A DNA stretch of 64,000 bases from assembly GCA_015680685.1 (NCBI GenBank), contig MNCI01035635.1:957-64956 (forward strand), written 5' to 3'. Positions 33,176-46,019 of this stretch are shown here, piece by piece (position 1 is the first letter of the stretch; each line of letters starts with the position of its first letter). Source of the stretch: Gnetum montanum. Lineage: Eukaryota > Streptophyta > Gnetopsida > Gnetales > Gnetaceae. The notes beneath the pieces were generated by a model. It did no database searches. It was not told the origin of the DNA and was given only the letters and a program-made list of their open reading frames with translations. The position numbers and the translations under genes are program-made.

Positions 33176-33750
33176 GAACCCATGAAATCAATGTCCTAGA
33201 TGTTGAAGGGTTCCAGTGATTGGATCCACTATTGAGGTCCCTCCATTCATGTACTCATTCCACCATCTCATTTGCAACATTTACAAAGTGAACAAATTGG
33301 TGAGCATACTTGAAGATTTTTGGCCAATAATACCTTGCTATCAGGATTTTAATGGTTGTGCATCTCCCAACATAGTGGCCCCCACAAGGATCCTCATGAG
33401 CATCCTGGAGAATGCACAATTGATTAGCATTAAGGACATACCAATGAACTAGGACATCAATGCACACCTTGTAGAGATGTCTATTGATCTCCATGAAGCA
33501 TTTACCTAGTGAAGAAACTATTGTTTCTTTTGATGGTCCAATCCTTGTGGCATCTCTTCAATGAGAAGATAAGTAAAAAGTCCATCATACCATTTAGGCT
33601 GAGTGGGCAATTGTTCAATTGTAGCTCCAACAAAGAGGAGTTCATCAGGAAATAGATTAGATAGTGGGCCTTCCTCCTCATTGTTGTCCCATCACAACTA
33701 AGACAAGTGGTCAGTGACCACATTCTCAGTTTCCTTTCGATCTACCATCG
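33176..33750 (-). pseudogene. R8: integrase N-terminal part
   Basis: The frame with HLYKVCIDVLVHWYV, QDAHEDPCGGHYVGRC and YYWPKIF is the HHCC zinc-binding region of Ty3/gypsy integrases, aligned to R10 59700-59950. It ends just after the block WDIDFM, which holds the first catalytic Asp (Trp now a TAG), so the catalytic core is otherwise missing. The preceding linker (33500-33723) is also recognisable. Several stops. Confidence 0.65.
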
Positions 33751-35170
33751 TAAGATCACTAGCCACCATATGACACGGGGGCTAATTGTTGACTTGTTCA
33801 TGAGAAAGTGAATGACATTGTGGTTTGTGTGCACAAACACTTTGTATCCAAGCAATAATGCATAGACTTTTCTAGAGCAAACACCATTGCCATCAATTTT
33901 TTTCTATGGTGATGTAGTTTAATTATGCACCCACAATGCTCAACTTGCATAGTGGATATAATATGGATGTTTCTTGTTATTCAACTATGTAAGCATAGCC
34001 CCAAGGGCATAATTTGATGCATCTATCATAATGTGAAATGGTCTAGACCAGTTAGGTGCCTATAGCAGTAAAGTTTCTACAAGTTTCTCCTTCAACTATT
34101 GGAATGCTTTTTCACATTCTTTGGTCCAAAAAAATGAAGCATCTTTCTTTGTTAGCTTGATCAATGATTTTCCAATCTTAGAGAAATCCTTTATGAATCA
34201 CTAATAGTAGCCAATGTGTCTAATGAATGATTGGACATCTTTTACAGTTTCTGGTTGGTAGGTAATTCCTTAGATGATCCTTATTTTTTCAAGGTCAACC
34301 TTAATTCTTACTTGTGAGATTCTATGTCCTAATATAATACCTTCTTAGACCATGAGATGGCTCTTTTTCCAATTAAGATATAGGTTTATTTTCACACATC
34401 TTTTTAGTACTTGTTGAAGGTAGTCCAAGGCTTGCTCAAATGTAGCACCATAAGTGAAGAAGTCATCCATAAAGACTTTTACTCTACTACTGATTTGCTA
34501 CTAAAAGATGATTAAGACCAAGAATTGGAAAGTGGTAGGAGAATTACACAGTCCAAAAGACATCTTACAATATGCAAAGTTCCCCCAAGGACTCGTGAAT
34601 GTTTTTTTGGCTAGATCCTCTTGCATGATCTGGATTTGGCTATAACCACTATAACTATCTAGAAAACTGTAATAGCAATGCCTAGATATGGTGTCTAACA
34701 CTTGATCAATGAATGACAATGGAAAATAATCCTTGAATGTTTCCATATTCAATAGCCAAAAATAGATGCAGACCCACCAATTGTTAACTTTCTTTTAGAT
34801 AATTATAAGTGGATTAACCCACTCACTATCTGTAATAGAATAAATAAACCCCACCTTAAGGAGTTTTTTTATTTCCTCTTTGATGATCTACTTCAATTTG
34901 GGATTCAATTGCCTCTGTGGCTATCTCTTTGGCTTCATGACTGGGTTAGTGTAGATACAATGCTAGCATATCCTAGGATCAATTCTTGTGAGTTTAGGAT
35001 ATGACTAAGCAAAGGATATTGACCATTTTTCAACCACATTTAATAGTATATATTTCTGTTCTAGAGAAAGATTTTCATTAATTATTACTAGCTTTCCTTT
35101 TTTTAAGAATGTATATTCTAAGCTAGCAGGTAGAGTTCTTAACTTAAGGGGCTATTATTTAAAATTTTTA
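33751..35170 (-). pseudogene. R8: reverse transcriptase and RNase H
   Basis: The frame at 34752-34501 reads NMETFKDYFPLSFIDQVL, then YYSFLDSYSGYSQIQIM and FGLCNSPTTFQF: Ty3/gypsy RT. The catalytic box VFMDDFFTYG follows, with its two Asp at 34467-34462 (minus). RNase H is recognised near 34060-34020 (FHIMIDAS) and further down. Stops are frequent and mostly TAG. RT copies RNA to DNA, and RNase H removes the template; both are dead here. Confidence 0.7.
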
Positions 35171-35429
35171 GGAATTTTCAACTCTTTCTAATAGGTATCA
35201 TCATTTGCATTATTAGAGAGTTGGTGATAAACATGCTCTAGTTCTTCCATGCTTATGACATAAGCACATGTTAGGCTCTTAGTAGGTTCCATGCGAATTA
35301 TGCTAGTTTCAGGATTAGTGGGCAGCCACGGGGTGCCCTCTTACTTTGTGGCTACTATGTACAAACACCTTTGAATATTTGCTTTAAGTGCACACTGCCT
35401 ACATTTAGAAATAGATGCTTGTGTCATGG

Positions 35430-35702
35430 ACTAGAGTTTCTACATGTAATTGCACCCTATATTATTGTACACAATGCATGGAACTCACTTCTTCTCGATC
35501 TTTTAAAATGCATTTTCCTTGGATATCTCTAAGGAAATATCTTTAATGCACATTCTTGAATCAATAGTGCTTAGCCATGCCCTTCCCATGATGATTAGGA
35601 AGTCCCCTTTACAGTTCTCAACCTTGATTACTAGGAAATCAGTAGGATAAGACCATCCATAGACTATGGCTACAATGTCTTCCACCAGTTCCAATGGTGT
35701 AT
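35430..35702 (-). pseudogene. R8: protease, active site deleted
   Basis: The frame from VEDIVAIVYGWSYPTDFLVI to SLEISKENAF matches the C-terminal half of the R6 and R10 protease. The DSG half and the end of gag are missing: some 700 bp present in R6 are replaced by a short duplication (35703-35779). Confidence 0.65.
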
Positions 35703-35779
35703 CACTTGGATAATACTATTGTTTTGGTGATACTACTTGTATGGTTGTAGTGGAGTTCCACTTGGATAATACTATTGTT
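35703..35779. repeat. Direct repeat at protease deletion
   Basis: CACTTGGATAATACTATTG occurs at 35703 and 35759, 56 bp apart, exactly where gag tail and protease half are joined. This suggests slippage or repeat-mediated deletion. Confidence 0.7.
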
Positions 35780-37500
35780 GTTGATGAAACTTCCTAGGAT
35801 TACCTTGAGAATAAGGCAATATTTTGGGTGTTTTCCTTTTTACTAATTGTGGATTCATAGCATACAACCTAGACTCTTGTAAGTGTGACATGGTGGGGTA
35901 ACGTCCCTTAGGATGTTCATATTGGCAAATGTCACATCCACCATCATCATTTGATACAATTTTTGCAACTTCCTCTATTGCAGCAATATTTCCCTTATTC
36001 ATTTAATTGGCATGTTCAGCTTCTTTTCATCTCCTATGATCATAATCACTACTTTCTTCTTTGGACTCTTCAACAATTTTTACAATAGCTTAAAATCTAC
36101 TATCCCTAGAGCCCCATAACTAATCTANGAAATCCATTAGATGGTAGAGTAGAATGCTTGAACTATTTAACAACAAATATCAGACATACTCCTAAGTATC
36201 CAACTTGAGGAGGTAAATCCAAGAATGAAAAGAAGGAACACATGGATCCTTGGATATCACCATAGATTAATACAATTCTCTATTGCATGGATGTCTTAGC
36301 CATTGTTATTTTGAATAGGAGAAACTTTTCCATATCATAGATGGGATTCGATCAAAAATGAGGAGAACTGTTGGAGTCTATGCCCAAGGGGCAGTTGTCA
36401 AAATTAAGAGCCCATCAAATCCAATGGCTAATTGAGTAGGTAGCAAAAGAAGAAGGAGAGTTGAGGAAACACAAAATGTGCAGAAGAATATAATCGCAAT
36501 CCTTCCATTCACAAGAGGGAAGTTCAATTTTGTGACAATGAGGAGGAATCATCACTTGATGAGGTGGTGAACTGGAAAACCTTGTTAATTCAAAAATTTA
36601 CCTATAAANCCTAACTTCTTGATCTTACTATCTTGTAAGTGACTTATAGTAATTCTCACTACCTTTGCAATGTTTAGCATGCTCCAAGTAGTGAGCAAAG
36701 GCTCATTAAGACCATGATTCTCATTCCTACTATGTCTTCTGCTACCCCTTGATTCATGATGATGGGCCTCTCTTGAATGCCTATTCCCTAGGTCTTGACT
36801 TGTCCAATGACTCCTATGATCATCTTAGTCCCATCGGTCATCTCCATCATGATCGTCCTTCTTGCGATTACATTTAGAGCCCAAAGAGGAAGATGAAAAT
36901 GAAGTTCCAGAGAAAGGAAGACTAGCATCCTCATGGTGCCTACTATCTCCTCTTCAATGGTCATGGCCGTGATCACAATCATGTTTCATGTCCACATCCC
37001 TACCATGACTCTCCTCCTTGGATCTTATCCTTCGATCATGGACTGTAGGTTCTAATTTTAACCTCCTTCATCAAAGTGAAAGAGAGAAGTCTCTTTGAAT
37101 GAAAAACCCCCAAAGAAAGGTTCTCCACCATCTTTGTGATATGTCAGAAATGGAAAGTCATTGGACCACTTCCCATTCATAGACTCATAGTGCTACTATA
37201 GTTGTCAATCCCTTAGACATTATGTAGCAGTGGGATGGTAATCCTTGGCATCACTCTCTTGCACAACATATTTAGCATGAAGCCCCCTGGATGCCCAACT
37301 ATATAAGAGTTTATTAGAGCATCATAGAAATGGATAGATTAGGCAACAACACAATGTTTTCCTCCATGTTGTGCCACCATAGTAGTTCATCTTGGTGTAG
37401 GACAAAGGTAAAATTGGTTATATACTTATCAAGATGAGCATATACCACTATGTATGATTAGGACACCTACTGATTTACTTCATTAGACTCAGGTGGAGAA
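35780..37500 (-). pseudogene. R8: gag
   Basis: Family-2 gag. A near-canonical knuckle C-D-I-C-QYEHPKG lies at 35944-35902 (minus), where the last Cys is Tyr. The N-terminal part is at 37470-36610. The middle (36129-36608) reads in the opposite, plus-strand orientation between two Ns; turned around it fits the frame between both neighbours, with roughly 190 bp missing at 36609. Numerous stops. Confidence 0.65.
36128..36609. other. N-bounded inverted gag segment
   Basis: Single Ns at 36128 and 36609 enclose gag sequence in plus orientation inside a minus-strand element. R6 (about 27015-27485) gives the collinear order. Most likely a contig placed the wrong way round. Confidence 0.8.
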
Positions 37501-37664
37501 TCACTCCTATGAGAAGAAGAAATATTGTGTTAGAAAATAAGAAATGCAGTGTGCTTCATAAAATTAATGTAGTTATTTTAATGTATGATATAACTTTAGC
37601 ATTCATTCCAATGATCTTGGATAATTTTTCACCAAATCATAGATAGTGCACATAACAACTATAG

Positions 37665-37684
37665 GTCCCTAGCAATGGCACCAA
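37665..37684 (-). other. R8: primer binding site
   Basis: Minus strand TTGGTGCCATTGCTAGGGAC follows the LTR; tRNA-Asp type and one of the better kept copies. Confidence 0.75.
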
Positions 37685-38566
37685 TGATGAGTGGCAAGGT
37701 ACCTCAATGCCTAACCATACAAATCACAAGTGTTTATGTGTGATCCAATTGAATTTTGTAGACCTTAAGTTCCTAAGTACACTAGTTCTATGATGTGAAA
37801 GATAACCATGACAATCGTTATCTTCTCAAATACACTTGTGAAGCTTAATTTTATGGTTAATTGTATGGTTAAGTGTAATTGAGGCACATTATTTTTATTA
37901 TTTTCTAATTTATTCTTCTACGATTAAGAATAGGTTGAAACTCAATTTATAAATCAATTAAACTAATCTATTTTCTAATTAATAAATAACTATTCTAACA
38001 TAAGTATTCGATTCCACTTTTTGTGCACATCTTGAACATGTAAATGCTATTGGGTTACCAAGTGTTAACTATTGCTAGGATTACCAAGTGTCATATGCAG
38101 GCTCGAAGAAGTTGTACTTATGTGCTTAATTAACTACTATTTAATCTAGTTAGCTTACTCTAGCTTAGTTACTTGGTAGTATTAAATGAAATTACACAAA
38201 ACATTAAATGCATGAATAAAATATTTAAGCTAGCCAAGGTGCTACAAGGTTTGATCAAAAAGATCATCTTTATTGTTGCACACATTGTCATGATCAAGTA
38301 CAACAATGCTCGAATAAAGATCTATACACTCAATGACTCTTGCTATAGGCACTTTGCAAAATATTCTAACTTTGGGGAAAAGAAACTGTAAGAGCTATGC
38401 TATGCTATGACAAAAAATTTTACCCAAATCATGTGCCCAAATGCTATATTTATAGGCTAGCACACACCCTGCAATATCAAATATCCAATATCACATCTTA
38501 GGACCCAATATCTCGTATCCGATATTAGGGCTTAGATATCATAGCCAGGTCAAATATTGTTCATCA
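37685..38566 (-). repeat. R8: 5' LTR
   Basis: 882 bp, TGATGAACAATATTTG (38566) to CACTCATCA (37685) on the minus strand. GATATC/GATATT motifs, the complement of TATAAATA near 38447 and an AATAAAG signal near 38270 are present. Confidence 0.85.
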
Positions 38567-38778
38567 TAAAGGATATAATATACCAACTCATTTTGCAATT
38601 ACAATGAAAAGCATACTTGTCAAACTCTTACCCTATGTTGATTATGTTACCTTAATTTCAAATTGAATCAAAGGATTATAGTATAACATTAATACTCTTA
38701 ACAGCTTTTGTTGACATTTAGAAATGAAAGTTATTATCCCAAAAAATTTATTATTTATTGTATACAAAATAAGATGTG
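38567..38778 (+). repeat. LINE fragment between two LTRs
   Basis: 212 bp nearly the same as 23455-23665 (the LINE RT region including a mutated YVDD block), bounded directly by the 5' LTR of R8 and the 3' LTR of R9. Confidence 0.75.
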
Positions 38779-39689
38779 TGATGAGTGGCAAAGCACCCAT
38801 ATGCTCAACCATAAAAATCTCAAAGTATTCATGCATGATTTTATTGAATTCTGCACACTCTATAATTTTTCGATGCACTAGTTCTCTAGGAGGTAAGTTG
38901 GGCATTGAGAACATTTGTTTTCTTCCCAACTACACTTGTGAAACTTAAGGGTATGGTTTAAGTGTAGCTGAGACACATGATTTTTATCATTTTATATTTT
39001 ATGATTATCACTAAAGAATAAAGTAATTTAATGTCTACTTTAATCTAATTGACTAACTATTACATAACTAGTCCTAACATAAGTATTCGATCCCACTTGC
39101 TATACACATTCTGAATACATATAAGTGTTAAGCATTGTTGGAATTACGAAACTTCATACACATGCTTGAAGCAATCGTACTTATGTGTTTACTTAATTGC
39201 TATTTAACTTATCTCGCTTAATTACTTAATTAACTTAATTATTGAAGAACATTGAATGAATAATTGAAAACATTAAATGCATGAATAAAATATTTAAGTT
39301 ATCCAAAATGCTGCAAGGTTTATCAAAAATTTCATCTTTATGCCACATACATTTTTGTACTTTGGTACAATAATTTTCAATGAAAGATTCATACACTCAA
39401 TGACTTTTAATGTGAGTACTTGGAAAAATATTCTAACTTTTGAATGTAAAAACTACAAGAGCTTCACTATAACTATGATGAGATGATGCTTAAACATAGT
39501 GAGTTGGAATGTATTTATAGGTAAGAATAGACCCTACATTTATAGGGCCATGTCAACACATCAAATGATGCATTGATAGGACCATGTCAACGCATCAAAT
39601 GATGTGTCAATAGGGCCTAATCGATGTGGCCTAGTCAATAGGGCCCAATCAACGAGGCCTTCTCAACGTGACCAATTTGTGATTCATCA
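38779..39689 (-). repeat. R9: 3' LTR
   Basis: 911 bp, TGATGAATCACAAATTGG (39689) to CACTCATCA... (38779, mutated) on the minus strand. U3 here carries short repeats with ATGTCAACGCATCAAATGATG (39550-39605) in place of the GATATC cluster. Confidence 0.8.
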
Positions 39690-39919
39690 TACCCCCACAA
39701 CTGAATGAAAACTCATCTTCAAGTTCTTTACAAAATTGGGAATGTATGGGATTATTGATTAACACATGACACAACAAAACTAACATGATAATACTAAGTG
39801 CCCAAGTGTACAGATCGAGAAAATTACAAATTATGATGTTCATGATACAAAATTGAACACCAAAAAAAAATTTAGACAACACACCCTCTAATTGTGTGAA
39901 GATAATTGAAAAGATCACA

Positions 39920-40960
39920 TGATCCTTGGCAGTGGAGGCTCTTGAGGCTTCAAAGGACCTTCTCCAACTTCAAGCACATGCAACAAGTGAGGCTGTTGTG
40001 GTTGTCCAGTTGCTACTACAACTTCTGGTGAAAAACGAAAAACATCCAACAATTGTTTCATTTTCTCCTCCTTACTTTTGGGATCATACATGATTCATGC
40101 AAATTCACCAATGTGAACTAGAATGGGCACATTCTAAGGATAGGGAATTTTTGGGAATAGTTCCTTAGCATTAATGAGCCAAGTGGTGAATTATTTGTGC
40201 TCGATGTCGAACATCCTAATTATATTTTGTAGCTCCTAGTAATCATTCATTCTCCTGGATAGGGTCTCAGTAGTTGATCATTAATTAGTAAACCATGCCT
40301 TAAGAAGTTCGAGCTCAAAATTTGTCATCTTAAGCTTTTACTTCATGTCCTTATGGTGCTTGAACTCAGCCTCATAAAATAAGTAGAAGCTAGCCACCTA
40401 CTTTTTAATTTCTAAATATGACCATCTAGTAGTCGGCATTACTAGATTTGCATATCAGAGATTGGCCAGTTTCATATATTCTATCATTTCTTCAAATTAC
40501 AACTCCTTCATGCAGATCTTTGCTTTGTTATAGGCATCTATCCCATCATTGATAGGCCATCATACTTCTCTTCCTTACTAGAGTTTTTAGAGGGCCTCAT
40601 TTACTTTTGCATTAGCCACTTGGATATGTTTCTCATTCACCTCCTTTTGCATGCCAACTTGGTCTCTGTAGTCTTTCTTGACTCTCTCAAATTTGAGAGC
40701 CTTATTTCTCTAGGTGGAAATTTTAATGGAAGATTTTTAACATAAGGCATAAACTTCTTCCATAGAAAGATTGTAATTCTCTACTGCCAATTTCCTCAAT
40801 TTTTTGTTCGCTTTGGCTAGCTACTCTTGTTGTTAATGGATAAATTCTTGCATCTATTGTTTTTGTGTGGTGATGGCTTTCTACAGTGAGTGTTTCTATG
40901 GTGACACTAGTTAGGTAACAATAGCATGGATGGTGACCATGATTGACCAAGATATTGGAT
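39920..40960 (-). pseudogene. R9: ORF3, C-terminal half
   Basis: On the minus strand blocks NYNLSMEEVYALC, ALKFERVKKDYRDQVGM, IEYMKLANL, FEAEFKHHKDMK-like, then FDIEHK-stop-FTTWL and a Pro-rich end with VGEGPLKPQEPPLPRIM align to R5 and R3. The coiled-coil character is the same. It ends about 230 bp before the PPT. Frequent TAG/TAA stops. It shows the intact order of the region that R6 interrupts in R5. Confidence 0.6.
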
Positions 40961-41439
40961 GAATGTTGATGAAAATCCTAATCGCTTTTGTTGCACTATA
41001 GTACATTGGTCAAGGTTCAGCTGATTTACTCAACAATAATATGGTTTCCAATCTGTCTAAATAGTAAATAAATGCTCATTAATAGAACAAGACTCAAAGA
41101 GGATGCCATTATAGTTCTTGAATCTACTATTGTACATTTCTCTGCATGAGGAATAGCTTATACATTATCCCAAGTAGAGTTATTCTAGGCATCATGTGGG
41201 AATTTATGATGGAAATGCATCCTAAGGACAAGGTTACCCTTGTTTCTATTAGGCAATTACAAAGCTTATGATGCGGTAGGTGAGGGAATGTGTATGTATG
41301 ATGTAATTTTTTTATTGATATAAATGGATAATGTGTCATCATGCTCATGGATGTGTTTCATGTTGACCTGTATGCATAATCTTGCTATCAATGTTAGACT
41401 ATGAATTGCATATCCTCACATCTCTTGGAACTATGCAGA
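40961..41439. other. No gene recognised
   Basis: Sequence between R9 and the repeat array. Possibly diverged ORF3 sequence on the minus strand (73-codon frame 41348-41127), but I cannot align it. Confidence 0.4.
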
Positions 41440-44326
41440 GGTGCAACTAGCACCCTCCTATAGTTCCTACAGGAAGGAAGATGAACCCATCAAAAGGGAT
41501 CAATTTCTCATAATTTGATGCTACTGGAAGGAATATGGTGAACCGAAACACTCAAGATCAACCAGAAGGCATTAAGAACTTCTAGTTGTGAATAATTGCT
41601 AAGAGATTATGGCTTTTAGAAGGAATAGCCTCATCTAGTTACAAATTCATGCCAAACTTCTAGGGAGTGTGATGGGCACCCTTCTGCAATCCCCACTAGA
41701 AGGCACTCAGACCTTCCAAAAGGGTTCAATTACTCTAAGATCCTAGCTATGGGAAGGTAGGTCTCCAACTAGATGCAATTTCTAGTAGAACTATGAGGGG
41801 GCGTGAATAACACCCTCTTGCAATTCCTACTGAAAGGCAGCCAAACATTCCAAAAGGAAATAATTGCTTGTAAATTGATGTTGTCGGAAGGATGATGGTC
41901 ATCTGGAAGATCCAAGATTAATCGATAAGCATTAAGACCTTCTAGTTGCGAATAATTTCTTGGAGATTATGGCTTCTAGATGGTAGAGGATCTTTCAATT
42001 GCAAATTCCTATTGAACTATAAGGAAGTACAACTAGCACCCTCTTGTAATTCCCATTGGAAGATACTCAAACCTTCCAAGGGATCATGTTGAGTTGTGAG
42101 GAAGTGCAACTAGCATCCTTCCATAGTCCCCATTGGAAGACATTCAGACCTTCTGGAAGGGTTTAATTGCTTCAAGATCCTAGCTACTAGAAGGTAGTTG
42201 AACCTTCCCGAATGGAAAAATTACTTATAAATTAATGTTTCCAGAAGGAATATGGTCATTTAGAAGGCCCAAGATCAACCAAAAGGCATTAAGACCTTTC
42301 AGTTGCAAATAATTTCTTGGAGATCATGGCTTCCAAATGGCAAAGGGTCATTGAGTTGTAGATTTATGTTGAACTATGAAGAAGTGCAACCAGCACCCTC
42401 TTGCAATCCCCATCAGAAAGCACTCAAACCCTCTGGAAGGTTTTAATTATAAAAATATCCTAGCTACTAGAAGGTAGGATGTCATCTTGATGCAATTTTT
42501 GGTAAAACTATGAGGGGGTGCAGCTAGCACCCTCCTACAATCCCTACTGGAAGGTAGTCGAACCTTCTGGAAGGTAACAATTTCTTGTAAATTAATGCTA
42601 CTAGAAGGAAGATGGTCATATGAAAGGCCTAAGATCAATTGGAAGGCATTAAGACCTTTTGATTATGAATAATTTCTTGGGGATCGTGGATTCTAGATGG
42701 TAGAGGATCACCTGATTGCAAATTCTTACTGAACTGTGAGGGTGTGCGACTATCATCCTCTCACAATCCCCCACTGAAAGGCACTTAGACCTTTTTCTAG
42801 GATTCAATTTCTCTAGGACCCTAGCTTCTGGAAGATAGGTCATCATCTGGATGCAATTTCTAGTAGAACTGTGAGTGGGTGTGACTAGCATCCCCTTGAA
42901 GTTGTTACCGGAAGGTAACTGGACCTTCCATAAGGAAATAATTACTCATAAATTAATGCTACTAGAAGGAATATGATCATCTAAAAGTCCTAAGATCAGC
43001 TAGAAGGCATTAAGACCTTTCAATTGTGAATAATTGCTTGGAGATCATGGCTTTTGGGTGGCAGAGTATCATCTGGTCGTAAATTCTTATCGAATTGCAA
43101 GGGAGTGTGACTAGTGCCCCGTTGCAATCCCCACTAGGACGCATTCAAACCTTCCAAAAGGGTTCAATTACTTCAAGATCTTGACTACCAGAAAGCAAGT
43201 CACCATTTGGATGCAATAGAACTATAAGGGAGTGTGACTAGCGCCCTTCCACAATCCCTACTAGAAGGTAGCTTGACCTTCTAGAAGGGAAAAATTACTC
43301 ATAAATTGATGCTACTAGAAGGTCCAAGATTAATCAGAAGGTATTAAGACCTTTCAGTTACAAATAATTTATTGGAGATCATGGCTTCTAGATGGTAGAG
43401 GATCAACTAGTTGCAAATTCTTGTTGAACTATAAGGGAGTGTGATTAGCACCCTCCTACAATCCCCATCAGAAGACACTTAGACCTTCTAGAAGGGTTCA
43501 ATTGCTCCAATATCCTAGCTATCAAAAGGTAGGTTGCTAATTGGATGCAATTTCTAGTAGAATTGCGAGGGGTTGCAAATGACACCTTCTTACAATCCCT
43601 ACCAAAAGGTAGTTAAACCTTCTAGAAGGGAATAATTACTCATAAATTGATTCTACCAAAAGGAAGATGGTCATGTGGAAGGCCCAATATCAATGACAAG
43701 GCATTAAGACCTTCTAGTTATGAATAATTACTTGGAGATCGTGGCTTCCAAATCGAATAGGGTTATCTAATTTTAAATTCTTAGCAAACTTCAAGGGAGT
43801 GTGACTACAATCCCCACTAGAAGGAACTCAAACCTTCTAGAAGGGTTTAACTACTCCAAGATCCTAACTTTCGGAAGGTAGATCATCATCTAAATGTTAT
43901 TTCTAGTAGAATTGTAAGGAGGTGCAACTAGCACCCTCCCGTAGTCCCTACCAGAAGGAAGGAAAACCTTCCAAAATGGAACAATTGCTCATAAATTGAT
44001 TTTACCAAAAGGCTCAAAATCAACCAAAATATAGGCTGCCATCTGGTTGTAATTTTTGGTAAAACTACGAGGTCATGGCACTAGCACCCTCTTGCAATCC
44101 CCACTAGAAGGCAATCGAACCTTTTGGAAGGATGTAATTGCTCCATGATCCTAGCTTCTAGAAGGAAGAGTAGTATCTAGTTGTAAGTTCTAGCTAAACT
44201 ACAAGGCAGTGCAACTAGCACCCTCCCATAGTCTTAACTAGAAGGCACTCAAACATTTCGATAGGGAGCAATTGCTTGGAATTTGAGGCTGTTGCAAGGA
44301 AGAGGGTCATTTGGAAGGCCAATATG
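41440..44326 (+). repeat. Minisatellite array, unit about 360 bp
   Basis: A diverged direct-repeat array. One marker (ATGGCTTCTAGATGGTAGAGG and variants) recurs near 41610, 41969, 42326, 42686, 43047, 43381 and 43740, spaced 334-361 bp. Each unit contains AGCACCCTC...CAATCCC, paired GAAGG/CCTTC inverted motifs and GGCATTAAGACCTT. About eight units, individually strongly diverged. Confidence 0.85.
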
Positions 44327-44720
44327 ATTTCCTTAATCCTAAACCCTAAATCCTAAAATATTGCTATGATTCATTAACCCTAAACCCTAAATCCTAAAGT
44401 ATTGTTATGGTTTATTAACCCTAAACCCTAAAGTAATGCTATGGTTTGTGCCCAATGTAACACAATGTTTAAATTAATATTTAAAATTAAATCATAAATG
44501 AAGGAAGAGGCTATTAGAAGTAAGAGGGACATTTGGAAGGCCATTGTGACTTTCTTAACCCTAAATCGTAATTCATAAACCCTAAACCCTAGTGTCTTCC
44601 TTAATCCTTAACCCTAAAATCTAAACCATGTACTCTAAATCCTAAACACTAAACCCTAAACTAATGTTATGGTTCCTTAATCCTAAACCCTAAACTCTAA
44701 AGTAATGCTATCATTTCATC
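44327..44720 (+). repeat. Interstitial telomere-like repeats
   Basis: Clusters of CCCTAAA and one-base variants (CCTAAAT, CCTAAAG) at 44330-44430 and 44560-44705. They sit in a larger duplication of about 220 bp (44286-44507, 44508-44780) that also contains the string CCAATGTAACACAAT. Confidence 0.8.
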
Positions 44721-44779
44721 CCAATGTAACACAATATTTAAATTAACATCCAACATTAAATCATAAATAAAAATCACAT

Positions 44780-46019
44780 ACTCTGTCTAACAATAAACAT
44801 GAAAACTTTTATGATTCTTATTATCCTTCTTATGTTTCCTAGTTATTATACTTAACCTTCATGTAATCACTATTCATAACGTTTCTAATTAAATACTTAG
44901 TTTCTGATATAAGTGATGGTATCCAAAGACATTCTTGTGCCTTGGATGATAATTTTTAGTCTTAGCTATTATACTAAGGTGTCAAACTCATCATAGTTAA
45001 TTATCATCCAATGACTAATCATAACTTTTAAAATTAACTACTAACTTTACAATAGAAGTGTTGTTATTCCAAGAGGTTATTTTACCTCGGGTGTTAATTT
45101 TGAGTTTTTTTTTATATATGTTAAGGATTTTTTAAAATATGCTATGGATATTGTGAGATAATCCTACTAGCAATGCATTGCAATTTGTGTGTTTTGGCCA
45201 AAATTACACTCGACTACTAATTGTAGTAGCTCATAGTTTCTTGAATGCAAGAGAGTGCTCCTTGCATGTCCTCACGACATACATATCAAACTGTGAGTAG
45301 CATAATAATAATGTAAGATACATTACTATTATTAAACTATGATAAGACATTTAAAATGTGACTCACAATTTTTGGAAAATGCAAGTCCCAAACCCTTGCA
45401 TTGTAGGGAAACATGTAAAAAACGAAAATGAATCGTCTCAACCATTATTATCACTTTTACTTTTACTTTCACCTTTGCTTACGTGCAGTAGACCCTAGGT
45501 GAGTAATAGTGTCATAGAAGGTTGTAAAGCAAGGCTATGAAGGCAATAGTAGAGGATTTCATTTCAAAGCATTAAATTTTAGATTTTGAAACAACAATGA
45601 TCGGGAGGGTAAGTTAAACCACACTGCAATTCTAGATTTATTATCTTCTTCCTCATGCTAGGGTTGGATCCAATAGTCTATGATTTTATTAAAATGGAGA
45701 AATTTACTTTTGTATATGGTTGTATTTCTTTTTAGTAAGTACTAAAGCTAATGTTGGGATAGGGTGTCATGATTTCCAAAATTACATTATTGATTTTTCT
45801 TAAAATCTAGTTCTACATTCTAGGAAATATTAAACTTTGTATTTTTTCCACTTTGCACTATTCCTGGGTAAAAGGGGTGAACTGTAGAAAAAACTACACC
45901 AAGTCCTTAAAAAATAATATTTCAAGAATGCGAGGACAAGAGCATGTTGGTTTTTAGAAAACTACGTGGCAATAAGAAATACAAAATCCCCTAGTAGGGC
46001 ATTTTTCAAAAGATGATAA
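44780..46019. other. M1 5' inner region, no gene
   Basis: AT-rich. Near 45262 a TTGCATGTCCTCAC motif is inverted relative to 52419-52432. No coding region supported; it may contain the transposase promoter and leader. Confidence 0.4.

Larger units (their letters stand above)
33176..38566 (-). mobile_element. R8: pol-bearing LTR element, 3' truncated
   Basis: Minus strand: LTR 38566-37685, PBS, gag, shortened protease, RT, RNase H and the N-terminal part of integrase, cut at 33176 where R7 begins. Spacer, ORF3 and the 3' LTR are lost. The segment 36129-36608 lies inverted between single Ns, probably an assembly error. Confidence 0.75.
38779..40960 (-). mobile_element. R9: ORF3-LTR remnant
   Basis: Minus-strand ORF3, PPT (GTTGTGGGGGTA, 39701-39690) and 3' LTR. 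The 5' part of the element is missing; sequence right of 40960 is not recognised. Confidence 0.7.

Noticed and set aside
41440-44326. CRISPR-like array
   Set aside because: Units are about 360 bp, strongly diverged and lack short identical repeats with unique spacers; it is a eukaryotic minisatellite.
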